64,000 bases of DNA, from NCBI RefSeq assembly GCF_900215485.1, contig NZ_OCMZ01000001.1:1054001-1118000 (forward strand), given 5' to 3'. Below the pieces are notes generated by a model. That model worked only from the letters and a program-made list of their open reading frames with translations, made no database searches and was not told the origin of the DNA. Position 1 is the stretch's first letter. The number at the start of each line of letters is the position of its first letter. Shown here in pieces: positions 46,181 through 55,275 of this stretch. The DNA comes from Nitrosovibrio sp. Nv4. GTDB taxonomy: Bacteria; Pseudomonadota; Gammaproteobacteria; Burkholderiales; Nitrosomonadaceae. The translations under genes and the position numbers were made by a program.

Positions 46181-46333
46181 TCTTTTTAACCTTATGATTT
46201 GCCGCTCGCCGAAACTCCGCTGAGTACGTGCTCAGGGTGCCAGATATGGCAGACGCGCGTGCCGCGTCCCTCAGAAGTGGCCGCCGTTCGTTTGGTTTGG
46301 TGTTTGGTAACGCAGAATCATAACTTTACGGGA

Positions 46334-48304
46334 TTATAACTTGGGGCCGCTTATGAAGCGTTCCCAGCCCGCGTCCTCCAAAATTACATCGCTTGCTTTT
46401 TCGCTAATCATATAGATAGATGAAGCAATGAAGAACCCCGGTATTTTAGGGAAAACCGAGGCATCCACGATTCTCAGATTTCGGGTTCCGTGCACCCGAA
46501 ATCGACTATCCACAACCGCCATCTTGTCGCTGGCAGGTCCCATCTTGCAACTGCAGGAAGCATGGTGCCCCCAGGCCTGATTCCTGATGAAGTCGCGTAT
46601 GTCTTCGCGGCTTCTGACTTCTGGTCCGGGCAGCACCTCCTCGTCGACGACGTCCTCGCATCGTTTGATGATATTTCGAACCGTTTCCACCCCGGCAACA
46701 AGTGATTCCATATCCTCCCCGGCATTGGTGCCTTCGGAGAAATAATGGAAATTGATGTCAGGCACGTCCCGGGGATCCCCGGAACGAAGCGTGACGCGCC
46801 CGGCGGTGTTGGCGGTATGTCCCTTTAGAATGGCCCAGGTAAAGGCGTTTTCCGCCTTGCTGATATCCTTGGAGTAGCCGGGATAATAGCCCCGAAAATC
46901 GCCGATCAGGCCAAAAATAAATAAATCCGGGTCCGGGCGTTCGGGAAACGAGCGTTTCATGAGCGCTAGCGTAGCGCCATTGGTACTGTACGGTCCTTCC
47001 TGGCGGAGCCACTGGGTGAACTGCGGATCGGGGGTTTCGCCTGGCGCGGGACAGCGAAGTTCCATCCCCTCTATCAAGGGAATGTTTTGCTTCAGCCGCG
47101 TTACCACTCCTACTTCATACCGGTCTTGAAGGTTTTCTCCCACTCCAGGCAGGTCCACTTTGACTTCAATTTCATGCACCGCCAACTCTTCCCGGGGGCC
47201 GATCCCCGAGAGCTTGAGCAACTGCGGCGTATTGAATGCGCCTGCCGAGACAATCACTTCCCGTTCCGCAAGCACGGTTTCCGTCATTCCGGGAGTCGCC
47301 AATTCATGCCTGGGATCGGCGCGATACTGATGAGCGCCAGCCAGATACTCCACTCCGTAAGCCCTGTTTTGGCCATCAAGCAGGATGCGCTGAGCCAATG
47401 CGTGGGTTCTTACCTCAAGATAACCCGGACATTGCTCACGAACTCGCGATATATACTCCCGTGTTCCCATCCTCCGCGCGTTCTGCGTAGTGATCGGTAT
47501 CTTGCACAGGCCCTCGGGTTTCCTGCGGATAAAACGCCAATCGTTGGGGTCGCCGTGAGTCCTCAATTTAAGCAGAGTCCGTTTGACAGGGTTGATAATG
47601 CTGCGTAGAGATTCTGCCAGCGCGGCTTTCGCAAGCTTCCTCAAGACTTTGTCGTTCAGCAGCATTTCGCGTTCGGCCAGGTTGGTCGGCAACCAGCCCT
47701 CGAATCCGTGCCGGCTCTCCGGTCCTTCGAACCTGCTCGCGTATTCGCAGTGTTCCAGGCGCTTGAAATACTTATGCATATTCTCACTGCGCCAGGATGC
47801 GTCTCCTGTCAACTCGGCAATGTTGTCCCAATCACTATTGTGGGGATAAATCAGTATCATGGCGTTGTGCGCGGTACACCCGCCTAGCGTCCCGGAACGG
47901 GGATAGAGGACGCCGTTCTGCTCAGCGCTGAACTTGTCGTCCAATTTCTGCCGGTCGTTGTCAGCATAGTGGCGTACGAAAAAATCCCAGCGGAGGGCCT
48001 CATGTTCCGACGCATGCGCATGAAAGGCGGGAACATAATATTCGCAAGGGTTCTCCTCTCCTCCTGCTTCCAGCAGCAACACGCGGAAACCTTTCAGGGC
48101 GAGATTACAGGCAAGCGGTCCCCCCCCCGCACCGGAGCCAATCACAATATAATCGTATTTCTTGCCGGAAGATGGCGGGCAATCCAGGGGACCGAACGGC
48201 CGCGATGATCCCTTCCAGAGAAGGGAGGTGCATCCCGTCAGAAGGGTGCTTGCGCCCGACAGCAGTACGGCGCCGAACTTGATAAAACTACGCCGGGAGA
48301 TCAA
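46334..48304 (-). CDS. GMC-family flavin oxidoreductase, Tat-exported lipoprotein
   Basis: This 656-residue flavoprotein belongs to the glucose-methanol-choline oxidoreductases, which oxidise alcohols using FAD. It shows the dinucleotide-binding IVIGSGAGGGPLA near 55, the GMC signature around SGTLGGCTAHNAMI, VIVSAGAFNTPQLLKLSGIG, and the active-site GHHASCSCKMG near 585. The N-terminus has a twin-arginine signal (SRRSFIKFG) merged with a lipobox (LLTGC, Cys25). It is therefore probably folded in the cytoplasm with FAD and anchored at the cell envelope. The start is a TTG at 48304 without a strong ribosome binding site. It lies 148 bases downstream of the di-haem cytochrome gene on the same strand. 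Confidence 0.88.
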   Translation of the reverse strand: MISRRSFIKFGAVLLSGASTLLTGCTSLLWKGSSRPFGPLDCPPSSGKKYDYIVIGSGAGGGPLACNLALKGFRVLLLEAGGEENPCEYYVPAFHAHASEHEALRWDFFVRHYADNDRQKLDDKFSAEQNGVLYPRSGTLGGCTAHNAMILIYPHNSDWDNIAELTGDASWRSENMHKYFKRLEHCEYASRFEGPESRHGFEGWLPTNLAEREMLLNDKVLRKLAKAALAESLRSIINPVKRTLLKLRTHGDPNDWRFIRRKPEGLCKIPITTQNARRMGTREYISRVREQCPGYLEVRTHALAQRILLDGQNRAYGVEYLAGAHQYRADPRHELATPGMTETVLAEREVIVSAGAFNTPQLLKLSGIGPREELAVHEIEVKVDLPGVGENLQDRYEVGVVTRLKQNIPLIEGMELRCPAPGETPDPQFTQWLRQEGPYSTNGATLALMKRSFPERPDPDLFIFGLIGDFRGYYPGYSKDISKAENAFTWAILKGHTANTAGRVTLRSGDPRDVPDINFHYFSEGTNAGEDMESLVAGVETVRNIIKRCEDVVDEEVLPGPEVRSREDIRDFIRNQAWGHHASCSCKMGPASDKMAVVDSRFRVHGTRNLRIVDASVFPKIPGFFIASSIYMISEKASDVILEDAGWERFISGPKL

Positions 48305-48452
48305 GGATGAAACCCAGAAGTATTTTCAGCAACGGCCTTCAAAGGACGGTTCTGAAATCATTATAAAGAAAACCTTCTTGTGGCGCCGGCGGATGCATAT
48401 ATTTGCATTTTCTCCCTTCGACAACGCGCACGGGGGCGCACCAGCCTCATGA

Positions 48453-51095
48453 TTACATAGTCTTGAGGAACTCGATCAATGCCCGTTTGTCGCTCTCACC
48501 GAGGGCCGGCCGACCTTCATCTGCGGGAAGGTAATCCGTTCCAAAGTAATGTCCCCGGTTCACAACAAAGTCCGGGCACTTGCTCACACCAAGTAGAGGA
48601 TCGACAAGATCGGCGTAAACCTTCCGCAGTTCCTCGTCCGTAATCCGGTCGGGATTTATTTTGGTCAGGATAAGGTCCCCAAGATGCCCTTTGAGTTTCT
48701 TAAGGAGAGGCTTGACCTCGTCGCCCCTCTTTTCCAGGTCCAGATTGGATAACAGACTGACAGGAGTGCCGGCGGGTATCGGTCCAAGGTTCAGTACGCC
48801 GTCCCGGATGGGTACCCTGACATACCAGGGGAGATAACCCTCCGGTATCAGCACCCAGCTCCTTGCCCAGGTTCGGTCGATAATGCCAGGTACCTCCTTG
48901 CCGGATCGGGTAAGGTAAGTGCGGTCCTGGCAACTATTTCTCCCCTCATCCCCGTATTCCTCAGTGTAATGATCAGTCACAGCATACAAATCTTTTTGAT
49001 CGCAATAGCGCTTCTCTGGCCAGAGTAGTTGCTCTATACCGCTGTCGAAGGATTTCATCCTGTCCTCTACCGAACCTGAGGGATAGAACTTCCCCAGGGT
49101 GTTGTTCAGCAGGAACGGCGCCGTTGACCAGAGGCTTGCCAGGGAAGCCGGTCTAATGTAGCCGCGGCCGCCACCGGGCATGGGGTATGCCTGAGGCTCC
49201 CGCGTTACCGGATGATGAATCGTAGTGCTGCCAACCGAAGGCAACTTCTTATAGGAGGTGGATGAGAAATTATCCCAGGTATCGCCCTCGAGAGCATTTG
49301 TGGCGAGGGAAGCACAGACGTTGGTTTCGAGTAGCGTGACTGGTATCCGCAGGTCGGTAGAGAGGAAATTGTCGTCGAGGAAATCTTCTTTTAATACTAT
49401 CTCCTTCATTTGTTCTCTGAACTCGTCAGTTTTGGTCCAGTTCCAGTACTGGTTCCAGCAATTCATATAACCCGGACCGACACAGCCATCGTTGCCGAAG
49501 AATTTCACTGCTTTCTCGGGAAGCTTGCTCGAGTGGCAGCCGGCGCAGTTCTCTGCAAACACTTCCTTGCCGCGTTTCAGGGTGCTTGCGTCAGTGGTCA
49601 AATAGCGCTCGCCTCCCGGCGCTTCCTTCAAATAATCCGGCCTGCTGGCGGCGAGGAAAAACAAGGATGTGTCCAGCGTCTGATTCTCCGTTGCCCTCCA
49701 ATAGCTGGAATTCTTTCCCGCGGTCGCAATCGGGAAAGGAGTAAACGGCTTTCCTCCAATCAGCGGATTGAAGTGCTGGAGCCATTCCTCGCTGAAAAGA
49801 CCGATGTTCACGAAAACCCGGTTTAAAGCACCCAACGCTCCCACCGAATCTGCACCATCCTTGAGAACCAGCGGTGTAGCCACTCTATCCGGACTTTTAA
49901 AAAACTCTCTCAGCACGCTATCGGGAGGAATCTCGTAGTCATTAAACTGTTTATTGTTCAGTTCACCCCCCGTCAGTTTTTCATACCCCCAGCGGAGAGC
50001 ATTCTTCATGCGGGGTCCGAGGTTGTAAATCGCGTTCATGGTACGGGGATTGTTCATATAATCGGTTGAGATCAGAGAAGTATCCAATGCACCAGGTCGA
50101 TTAGTGCTGAGAAACTGATAGGCAAAGCTGTTCTTATCGGCCTCGTAGGCGAACACCCGATCGAACCAGAAATATTGTGCCCCCGGGTTCGAATTGAGAT
50201 TACTCCATTCCGGGTTCTCGGGATCCCTCGGCGGATTGGAAGGGTTCGGACCCACATGACAGAATCCGCAGGACATGCCTACCCGATAAGGCTTGACCAG
50301 GTTGGCATCGTTATAATATGCAGGATCGGTATAAAATCGTTCGGGGTCCCACCGCTTTTTCGCGGTTTCATCAAAATCGGGATTGGGGAACAATCGTAGT
50401 CCTACGATGCCACTTGCGTAACCGTAGTAGGAACCGATCGGTACTGTCTTGCCACGTGCGCCGATCTTGACGCCCGGGTATTTTTGCTCATTCTCAAAAG
50501 GATCCGACGCACAGTCAGGATCGCGCGCATCCAGGTAAAGGCCAAAGCGATCGCTGCGGCCTATCGGTTTACCCTGCGCATCGGTGTTCTTCTTGAAGCA
50601 TGGTTCATTGACGAGACCAAACCAATACCAGCGATTATCTCGGCTGTATCCCGGATTTTTTATAAGACTGGGATGGTTTGAAAGGACCTTCAGCAGATCG
50701 AAACTTCCCTCGCTGTTGATATTGAGATGATCCCAGAATTTATCGTTGCCCCCCGTCCAGACGATCCAGTTGTTTCGACCTCTGACCACCGCTTTTACGG
50801 CCTCCTCGGGCGTGCGGGAGATACCCGGCACAAATGGTTCCAGCGCGGAGACAACCTTATCCGGCTGCTGGCTGATGCCATAGTCCATATCTTTGAAGTA
50901 ATCCTCGTCCGCCGCAGGAAAGCTTTCCGCCGATCTTTTCACACATTGCGCCTCGTCTTTGACGGCGCCTGCCGTCGCGTACGCACCCTCGATACACTCG
51001 GTCGCGATCCAGGGAGGGCGCTTGTAAGCGCAACCGGCAATGGATATAACCAGTCCCGTTGCAATGAGAGTGATAGCAGCTATTCCGGATTTCAT
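48453..51095 (-). CDS. Lipoprotein di-haem c-type cytochrome, RoxA-like
   Basis: This 880-residue protein has a lipoprotein signal (VISIAGCAYK, Cys22). CxxCH motifs lie at 276-280 (CGFCHVGPNPSNPP) and 517-521 (CAGCHSSKL). It is related to the product of 40799-43327. Both share PNPxFD, CxxCHxxxNPxxPP, PGxxDTSxIxTD followed by NPxTxNAI, DSxGALxAxxRVxxNIG and GGRGYxRxxSLxxLWxxAPF. Both also end in an SDKxALIxFL tail. This fits the RoxA-like di-haem dioxygenase/peroxidase group. AGGAGG precedes the ATG. The GMC gene follows on the same strand, so a joint periplasmic oxidation module is inferred. Confidence 0.8.
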   Translation of the reverse strand: MKSGIAAITLIATGLVISIAGCAYKRPPWIATECIEGAYATAGAVKDEAQCVKRSAESFPAADEDYFKDMDYGISQQPDKVVSALEPFVPGISRTPEEAVKAVVRGRNNWIVWTGGNDKFWDHLNINSEGSFDLLKVLSNHPSLIKNPGYSRDNRWYWFGLVNEPCFKKNTDAQGKPIGRSDRFGLYLDARDPDCASDPFENEQKYPGVKIGARGKTVPIGSYYGYASGIVGLRLFPNPDFDETAKKRWDPERFYTDPAYYNDANLVKPYRVGMSCGFCHVGPNPSNPPRDPENPEWSNLNSNPGAQYFWFDRVFAYEADKNSFAYQFLSTNRPGALDTSLISTDYMNNPRTMNAIYNLGPRMKNALRWGYEKLTGGELNNKQFNDYEIPPDSVLREFFKSPDRVATPLVLKDGADSVGALGALNRVFVNIGLFSEEWLQHFNPLIGGKPFTPFPIATAGKNSSYWRATENQTLDTSLFFLAASRPDYLKEAPGGERYLTTDASTLKRGKEVFAENCAGCHSSKLPEKAVKFFGNDGCVGPGYMNCWNQYWNWTKTDEFREQMKEIVLKEDFLDDNFLSTDLRIPVTLLETNVCASLATNALEGDTWDNFSSTSYKKLPSVGSTTIHHPVTREPQAYPMPGGGRGYIRPASLASLWSTAPFLLNNTLGKFYPSGSVEDRMKSFDSGIEQLLWPEKRYCDQKDLYAVTDHYTEEYGDEGRNSCQDRTYLTRSGKEVPGIIDRTWARSWVLIPEGYLPWYVRVPIRDGVLNLGPIPAGTPVSLLSNLDLEKRGDEVKPLLKKLKGHLGDLILTKINPDRITDEELRKVYADLVDPLLGVSKCPDFVVNRGHYFGTDYLPADEGRPALGESDKRALIEFLKTM

Positions 51096-51735
51096 AGCAG
51101 CCTCCTGCGATAAATCAGATGTTGGTTTAGCTGGAGCCTATATTGGACGTGTTGGAAGTACCTCAATCAAACGCTAAGCTACATTGCGGGAAACCGTGTC
51201 AAGCAATACATATTGCATATTGGCGTATGCACTCGGCTCTCGCATCCTCTTCAGATCGTGGGAACGTCTTCCGCTCTGCTGATTTCAGTCTAGGCGCGAT
51301 TCCTGAAAATACAAGAAATTCCGGCCGCGCAACGCAACGTATTATTTGCGGAGGTAAGCAGCTGTCTTGATTGGAATGCAAAATCCGGAGGCGCCTGCCA
51401 TAAAACATAATAAAGGCCAGAAGGACGGCTCCTTCCGCTTCGCTAATGCGACGGAAATCGGATTGACTAAATGAGGAACAGATATATGATGAAATCAGGA
51501 TATAAAAAAATGCTCGCGCGGCATCAATCTGCTGAAGGAGAAGAACTGACCGTCCTTGAGGGGGACGCAAGGCACGGTGGACAGGGCTGATAGGTTGGGC
51601 GACCTGAAAAAGTGCGGTTTATTCGACTTTTCACGAGCGTTTCAGTCGCCTAGTGATGTACCGGAGGATGGTCCTTGCCGCGGGCGTGGCCGGGCCTGTG
51701 TGTTGTAGATATGTAATACAGATAGGGAGGTGGCA
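51096..51735. other. Long divergent intergenic region inside the oxidative cluster
   Basis: These 640 bases separate the minus-strand cytochrome gene from the plus-strand small-protein gene and must hold both promoters. No known gene or insertion sequence was recognised. One small frame at 51486-51590 (34 codons, GAGGAA upstream) could be a short peptide, but there is no other support. The longer antisense frame at 51199-51570 has no family resemblance. Confidence 0.4.
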
Positions 51736-52167
51736 ATGGCCTACGATATTGAACAGGTGATCAAAATGTCTGAAGACGAGCTCGACCGGTTGTTTTCCGA
51801 CAGTGAGTCCGGGGAGATTCCAGACGGTGAAGCAAAGGGTACGGCCATTATCGCGCCGGGGGCCGGTTACAACCACGCCATTGCGCAGATAGTCAACTAT
51901 TTCGCCTGGCAGGGCAAGATCTTCGATGCCAAGAGCGGTACGTTGAAGAACGAGATTACCCCCTTTGGCCTTCGCGCCATCCTTGCGAGGGTTTACAAGG
52001 GCGACAGCTGGTTCGACCAGAAGCCGTGCATCGTCCTCGATTATTCAGAGACATCGGTGGTTGCGCAAAGGATACGCGACGAAATTCGCAAGGTCGCGGA
52101 CAAGCAATATTTGGGCAAGGTTTACTGGGGCAAGAAACAGTTAATACATTTCTTCCTGCAGTTCTGA
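51736..52167 (+). CDS. Small protein of an unrecognised family (paralogue of 43341-44198)
   Basis: This 143-residue protein has no signal peptide or membrane segment. It begins MAYDIEQVIKMSEDELDRLF and continues with GEIPDGEAKGTAI, WQGKIFDAKSG and a WFDQKPCIVLDYSE segment. The end is RDEIRKVADKQYLGKVYWGK followed by an aromatic FFLQF tail. The same landmarks in the same order occur in the lipoprotein at 43341-44198, so they form one family with a cytoplasmic and a lipidated member. GGGAGG lies seven bases before the ATG. Function unknown. It opens the plus-strand unit with the peroxidase genes. Confidence 0.75.
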   Translation: MAYDIEQVIKMSEDELDRLFSDSESGEIPDGEAKGTAIIAPGAGYNHAIAQIVNYFAWQGKIFDAKSGTLKNEITPFGLRAILARVYKGDSWFDQKPCIVLDYSETSVVAQRIRDEIRKVADKQYLGKVYWGKKQLIHFFLQF

Positions 52168-52377
52168 GCGATTCCGCCGTACCTCGTTCAGGCATACAGG
52201 TTGAACGGTCGAGACTTCAAAAACAGGCTTGCGGTTATCGGAATCCCAGCCATTCGAGGATCGCTGTCATTTCCACTGCGGCCGCCTCAACTTATACCCC
52301 GCGACCCAGACTCACAGGAGAACCGCTGAACCAATAAAAGAAGAAGTCGCATAAATGTCTACCTGAGACAGGAAACC

Positions 52378-53682
52378 ATGACACCTCAATCCAGCTTCAT
52401 GATTGCTGCGACTGTACGCGCTGGGCAGTTAACAAACCTGCGCGCTTTATTGACCTCGATGAATAAAATACCTGGTCATGCTGACCCGGATAATGTCCTG
52501 ATTTCTTTCAACAAGTTTGATCGCTTGCATTTTGCGCGTTTTGTAATCATAGAAGCAAAAACCGCACATGAAATCAAAGAGTTTGGTGTAACACCAAGAC
52601 CGTGGCGGCCTGCACTTGCCTTTCTTTGCGACATCGATGGAGATATACATACTTTTTTAGTGGAACTCATGGAACTTGCGGAATCAGGTCTAAAAAAAAT
52701 CTTTTCTCATTGCGAAGGTATTACTGAGGAAGATCAAAATCTGCTGGAATGGATGAAAGCGCACAATATAAATGCTAACGCTAATTATGTTAACTGGATT
52801 GGCCGAACGGTCAGGCAAATCCACGAAGAAGCAGAACTGCATCGAAGTTTGTCTACCTATTTACAGAAAATTGTTGATGATGTTGGCCGGGAGAATGTCC
52901 ATGCCTTACGGCAAAAGCTATTGTCTCATGTCGAAATGGAAAAATATAAAGGCAGGCTTATGTTATCCCCACCAGAACCCACACCCACTGAATGGAAAGT
53001 CCGCAATCTTCTGCATAAGATCGGGATGCCGTTAGTCATACTTCTCCTATCCCCGCTATTGTTGGTTATCGCACCTTTCTTTGCACTACGTTTGAGAATG
53101 CTGGAACGTTCGGAACCTGAGCTCTTTATCCGGCCTGGCCGTAACCATTTAACAGAACTTACAGTGCAGGAAGATTGGGATGTCACTAATCAGTACAGTG
53201 TGTTTGGTGATGTGAAACCTGGCCTGTTCCGCTTACTGACTTTCAAATTCATACTCCTGCTGACCGACTATTTTGCCAGGCACATATACAACCGTGGATT
53301 TCTCGCTCGAATAAAAACGATCCATTTTGCCCGTTGGGTGCTCATGGATAATAACCATAGAGTTTTTTTCGCCAGTAATTACGATGGTAGTCATGAAAGC
53401 TATATGGACGACTTTATTAATAAGGTCGGCTGGGGCTTGAATCTCATCTTTAGCAATGCTGTCGGCTACCCTACCACGAGGTGGATTATTAAAGAAGGCG
53501 CACATCGGGAGCATGCATTCAAATATACGCAAAGGCGGCATCAAATACCCACAGAGGTTTGGTATAAGGCTTATCCGGGACTGACAGCAGTTGATTTGGC
53601 GCGTAATAGTCGTATTCGGCAAAGCATGGAAATTCGCCAATCCAACGATGCGGAAATCCGTGAATGGCTCAGCCTGATCTGA
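52378..53682 (+). CDS. Uncharacterised 434-residue protein with internal duplication
   Basis: I do not recognise the family. Two halves look alike. In the first (about 45-115), LHFARFVIIE leads to PALAFLCDIDGDIHTFL and KKIFSHCEGI. In the second (about 320-370), IHFARWVLMD leads to RVFFASNYDGSHESYM and NLIFSNAVGYP. Each has the strand-helix look of a ferredoxin-like (dimeric alpha/beta barrel) unit, the fold used by DyP peroxidases. A hydrophobic segment at about 217-240 (PLVILLLSPLLLVIAPFFAL) separates them and may anchor the protein to the membrane. AGGA lies five bases before the ATG. The DyP gene starts 15 bases after its stop. Confidence 0.7.
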   Translation: MTPQSSFMIAATVRAGQLTNLRALLTSMNKIPGHADPDNVLISFNKFDRLHFARFVIIEAKTAHEIKEFGVTPRPWRPALAFLCDIDGDIHTFLVELMELAESGLKKIFSHCEGITEEDQNLLEWMKAHNINANANYVNWIGRTVRQIHEEAELHRSLSTYLQKIVDDVGRENVHALRQKLLSHVEMEKYKGRLMLSPPEPTPTEWKVRNLLHKIGMPLVILLLSPLLLVIAPFFALRLRMLERSEPELFIRPGRNHLTELTVQEDWDVTNQYSVFGDVKPGLFRLLTFKFILLLTDYFARHIYNRGFLARIKTIHFARWVLMDNNHRVFFASNYDGSHESYMDDFINKVGWGLNLIFSNAVGYPTTRWIIKEGAHREHAFKYTQRRHQIPTEVWYKAYPGLTAVDLARNSRIRQSMEIRQSNDAEIREWLSLI

Positions 53683-53697
53683 GCAGGGAGTATGGAC

Positions 53698-55275
53698 ATG
53701 AAAAAATCAAGCGACTTTGAATTTGATGATCTGCAGGGGTTGCTGCGCTTTGGCTATGGGAAATTAACAGATACCTGTTTTATGTTGCTGAATATTGCGA
53801 ATGTTGATTTGGCTAAACAATGGCTGAATACGGTGCCGATCAACAGTGCCATTACGAAGGATCCTCCGCCGGATACGGCGGTGCAGATTGCCTTTTCTGT
53901 AGAAGGTCTGCGTGCACTGGGACTAAAGGAATCAGTTGTCGATGGCTTCTCCGATGAGTTCATCGTGGGTATGGCAGGAGATGAAAGCCGCTCTCGCCGC
54001 CTGGGCGATGTGGGCCGCAATGCACCGCAACGGTGGAAGTGGGGTGGCAATGCGGCACAAGTGCCGCATGTTTTATTACTGCTTTATGCCAGAAAAGGGA
54101 ATATTGAAGCCTGGCGAAAAACTGTAGAAGGTGAACATTTCTCAAGGGCATTTCTGTTGCTGGAAGAATTACCTACACTTTATATAGGCGACATTGAATC
54201 TTTCGGATTCCACGATGGTATCAGCCAACCAACAATTGACTGGATGCAGCGACAAAGCACGGATATACATGAACGCGATAGTTTCTCCAACTTGCTTGCT
54301 GTTGGAGAGATGGTGCTTGGCTATCCCAATGAATATGGGCAATACACTGCGCGACCGCTCATCGATCCCAGGAAAGACAAGCTCGCAACCTTGCTGCCTA
54401 ACGCCAAAAATGACCCCGCATGGAAGGATTTTGGTCGTAATGGAACGTATCTGGTACTTCGGCACCTGGGCCAGGATGTTGCCGGTTTTTGGCAGTTTCT
54501 TGACAAGGTGTCGGATCACATGCCGCAAAAACGAGAACAACTTGCCGCAGCGATGCTAGGTAGAGAACGTAATGGCACGCCTTTGATTGCGGAACGCATT
54601 CCAGGTATCCCGCGCGAAGATCATTGGAACGATTTTACCTTCGACCAGGACCCAAATGGGAACCATTGCCCGCTCGGTGCTCATATCCGTCGATCCAACC
54701 CACGCACGGGCGACCTGCCACCGGGGGTAAATGGCTTTATCAGTCGGTTGATCAAGATATTAGGTTTTGGTCAAAGGTCGGACGAGGATCTGGTTGCCTC
54801 TTCCCGTTTTCATCGCTTGCTGCGACGTGGTCGCAGTTATGGACCAGCACTTGCGCCGGAAGATGCCATCAAACCGGATGCGCCTGCCAGCGAACGTGGT
54901 CTGCAGTTTATTTGTCTCGTAGCCAACATATCACGGCAGTTTGAATTTGTTCAGAATGCCTGGACCATGAATAGTAAATTTAATGGGGTGCAAGAGGAAA
55001 GAGACCCATTGCTGGGGAATCGCGAACCGTTAATGAGCGGTGAAGGTACTGATCATTTTAATTGTCCCGGTCAGTCCGGGCCGATGCAGAAAACCAGTCA
55101 TTTGCCGCAGTTTGTTACCACCCATGGTGGCGGATATTTCTTTATGCCTGGGCTGCGAGCGCTAAAGTACATTTCGGCCTTACCTGCTAACGGGAGTGAT
55201 AGCCATCATGACGAAGATCAAGAACCGGATACTAAAAGCTATTCACAATTTTCTGATTCAGCTGCTACGCATTGA
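53698..55275 (+). CDS. DyP-type haem peroxidase
   Basis: This protein of about 525 residues belongs to the dye-decolourising peroxidase family, which uses hydrogen or organic peroxides. The diagnostic GxxDG motif appears as FGFHDGISQP near residue 170. The proximal haem His lies in HCPLGAHIRRSNPR near 330. The family entry LQGLLRFGYGKLTDT and GTYLVLRHLGQD are also present. It is longer than most bacterial DyPs and lacks a signal peptide. The frame opens at 53692; the ATG two codons later has GGGAG at better spacing. The next gene starts inside its last 68 bases, so translation is probably coupled. Confidence 0.9.
   Translation: MKKSSDFEFDDLQGLLRFGYGKLTDTCFMLLNIANVDLAKQWLNTVPINSAITKDPPPDTAVQIAFSVEGLRALGLKESVVDGFSDEFIVGMAGDESRSRRLGDVGRNAPQRWKWGGNAAQVPHVLLLLYARKGNIEAWRKTVEGEHFSRAFLLLEELPTLYIGDIESFGFHDGISQPTIDWMQRQSTDIHERDSFSNLLAVGEMVLGYPNEYGQYTARPLIDPRKDKLATLLPNAKNDPAWKDFGRNGTYLVLRHLGQDVAGFWQFLDKVSDHMPQKREQLAAAMLGRERNGTPLIAERIPGIPREDHWNDFTFDQDPNGNHCPLGAHIRRSNPRTGDLPPGVNGFISRLIKILGFGQRSDEDLVASSRFHRLLRRGRSYGPALAPEDAIKPDAPASERGLQFICLVANISRQFEFVQNAWTMNSKFNGVQEERDPLLGNREPLMSGEGTDHFNCPGQSGPMQKTSHLPQFVTTHGGGYFFMPGLRALKYISALPANGSDSHHDEDQEPDTKSYSQFSDSAATH

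Noticed and set aside
51199-51570. 123-codon minus-strand frame in the intergenic region of the cluster
   Set aside because: No family resemblance or plausible translation start; overlaps another chance frame on the plus strand.
51486-51590. 34-codon frame with GAGGAA upstream
   Set aside because: Too short to judge; no membrane segment, toxin or leader-peptide features. Mentioned only under the intergenic region.
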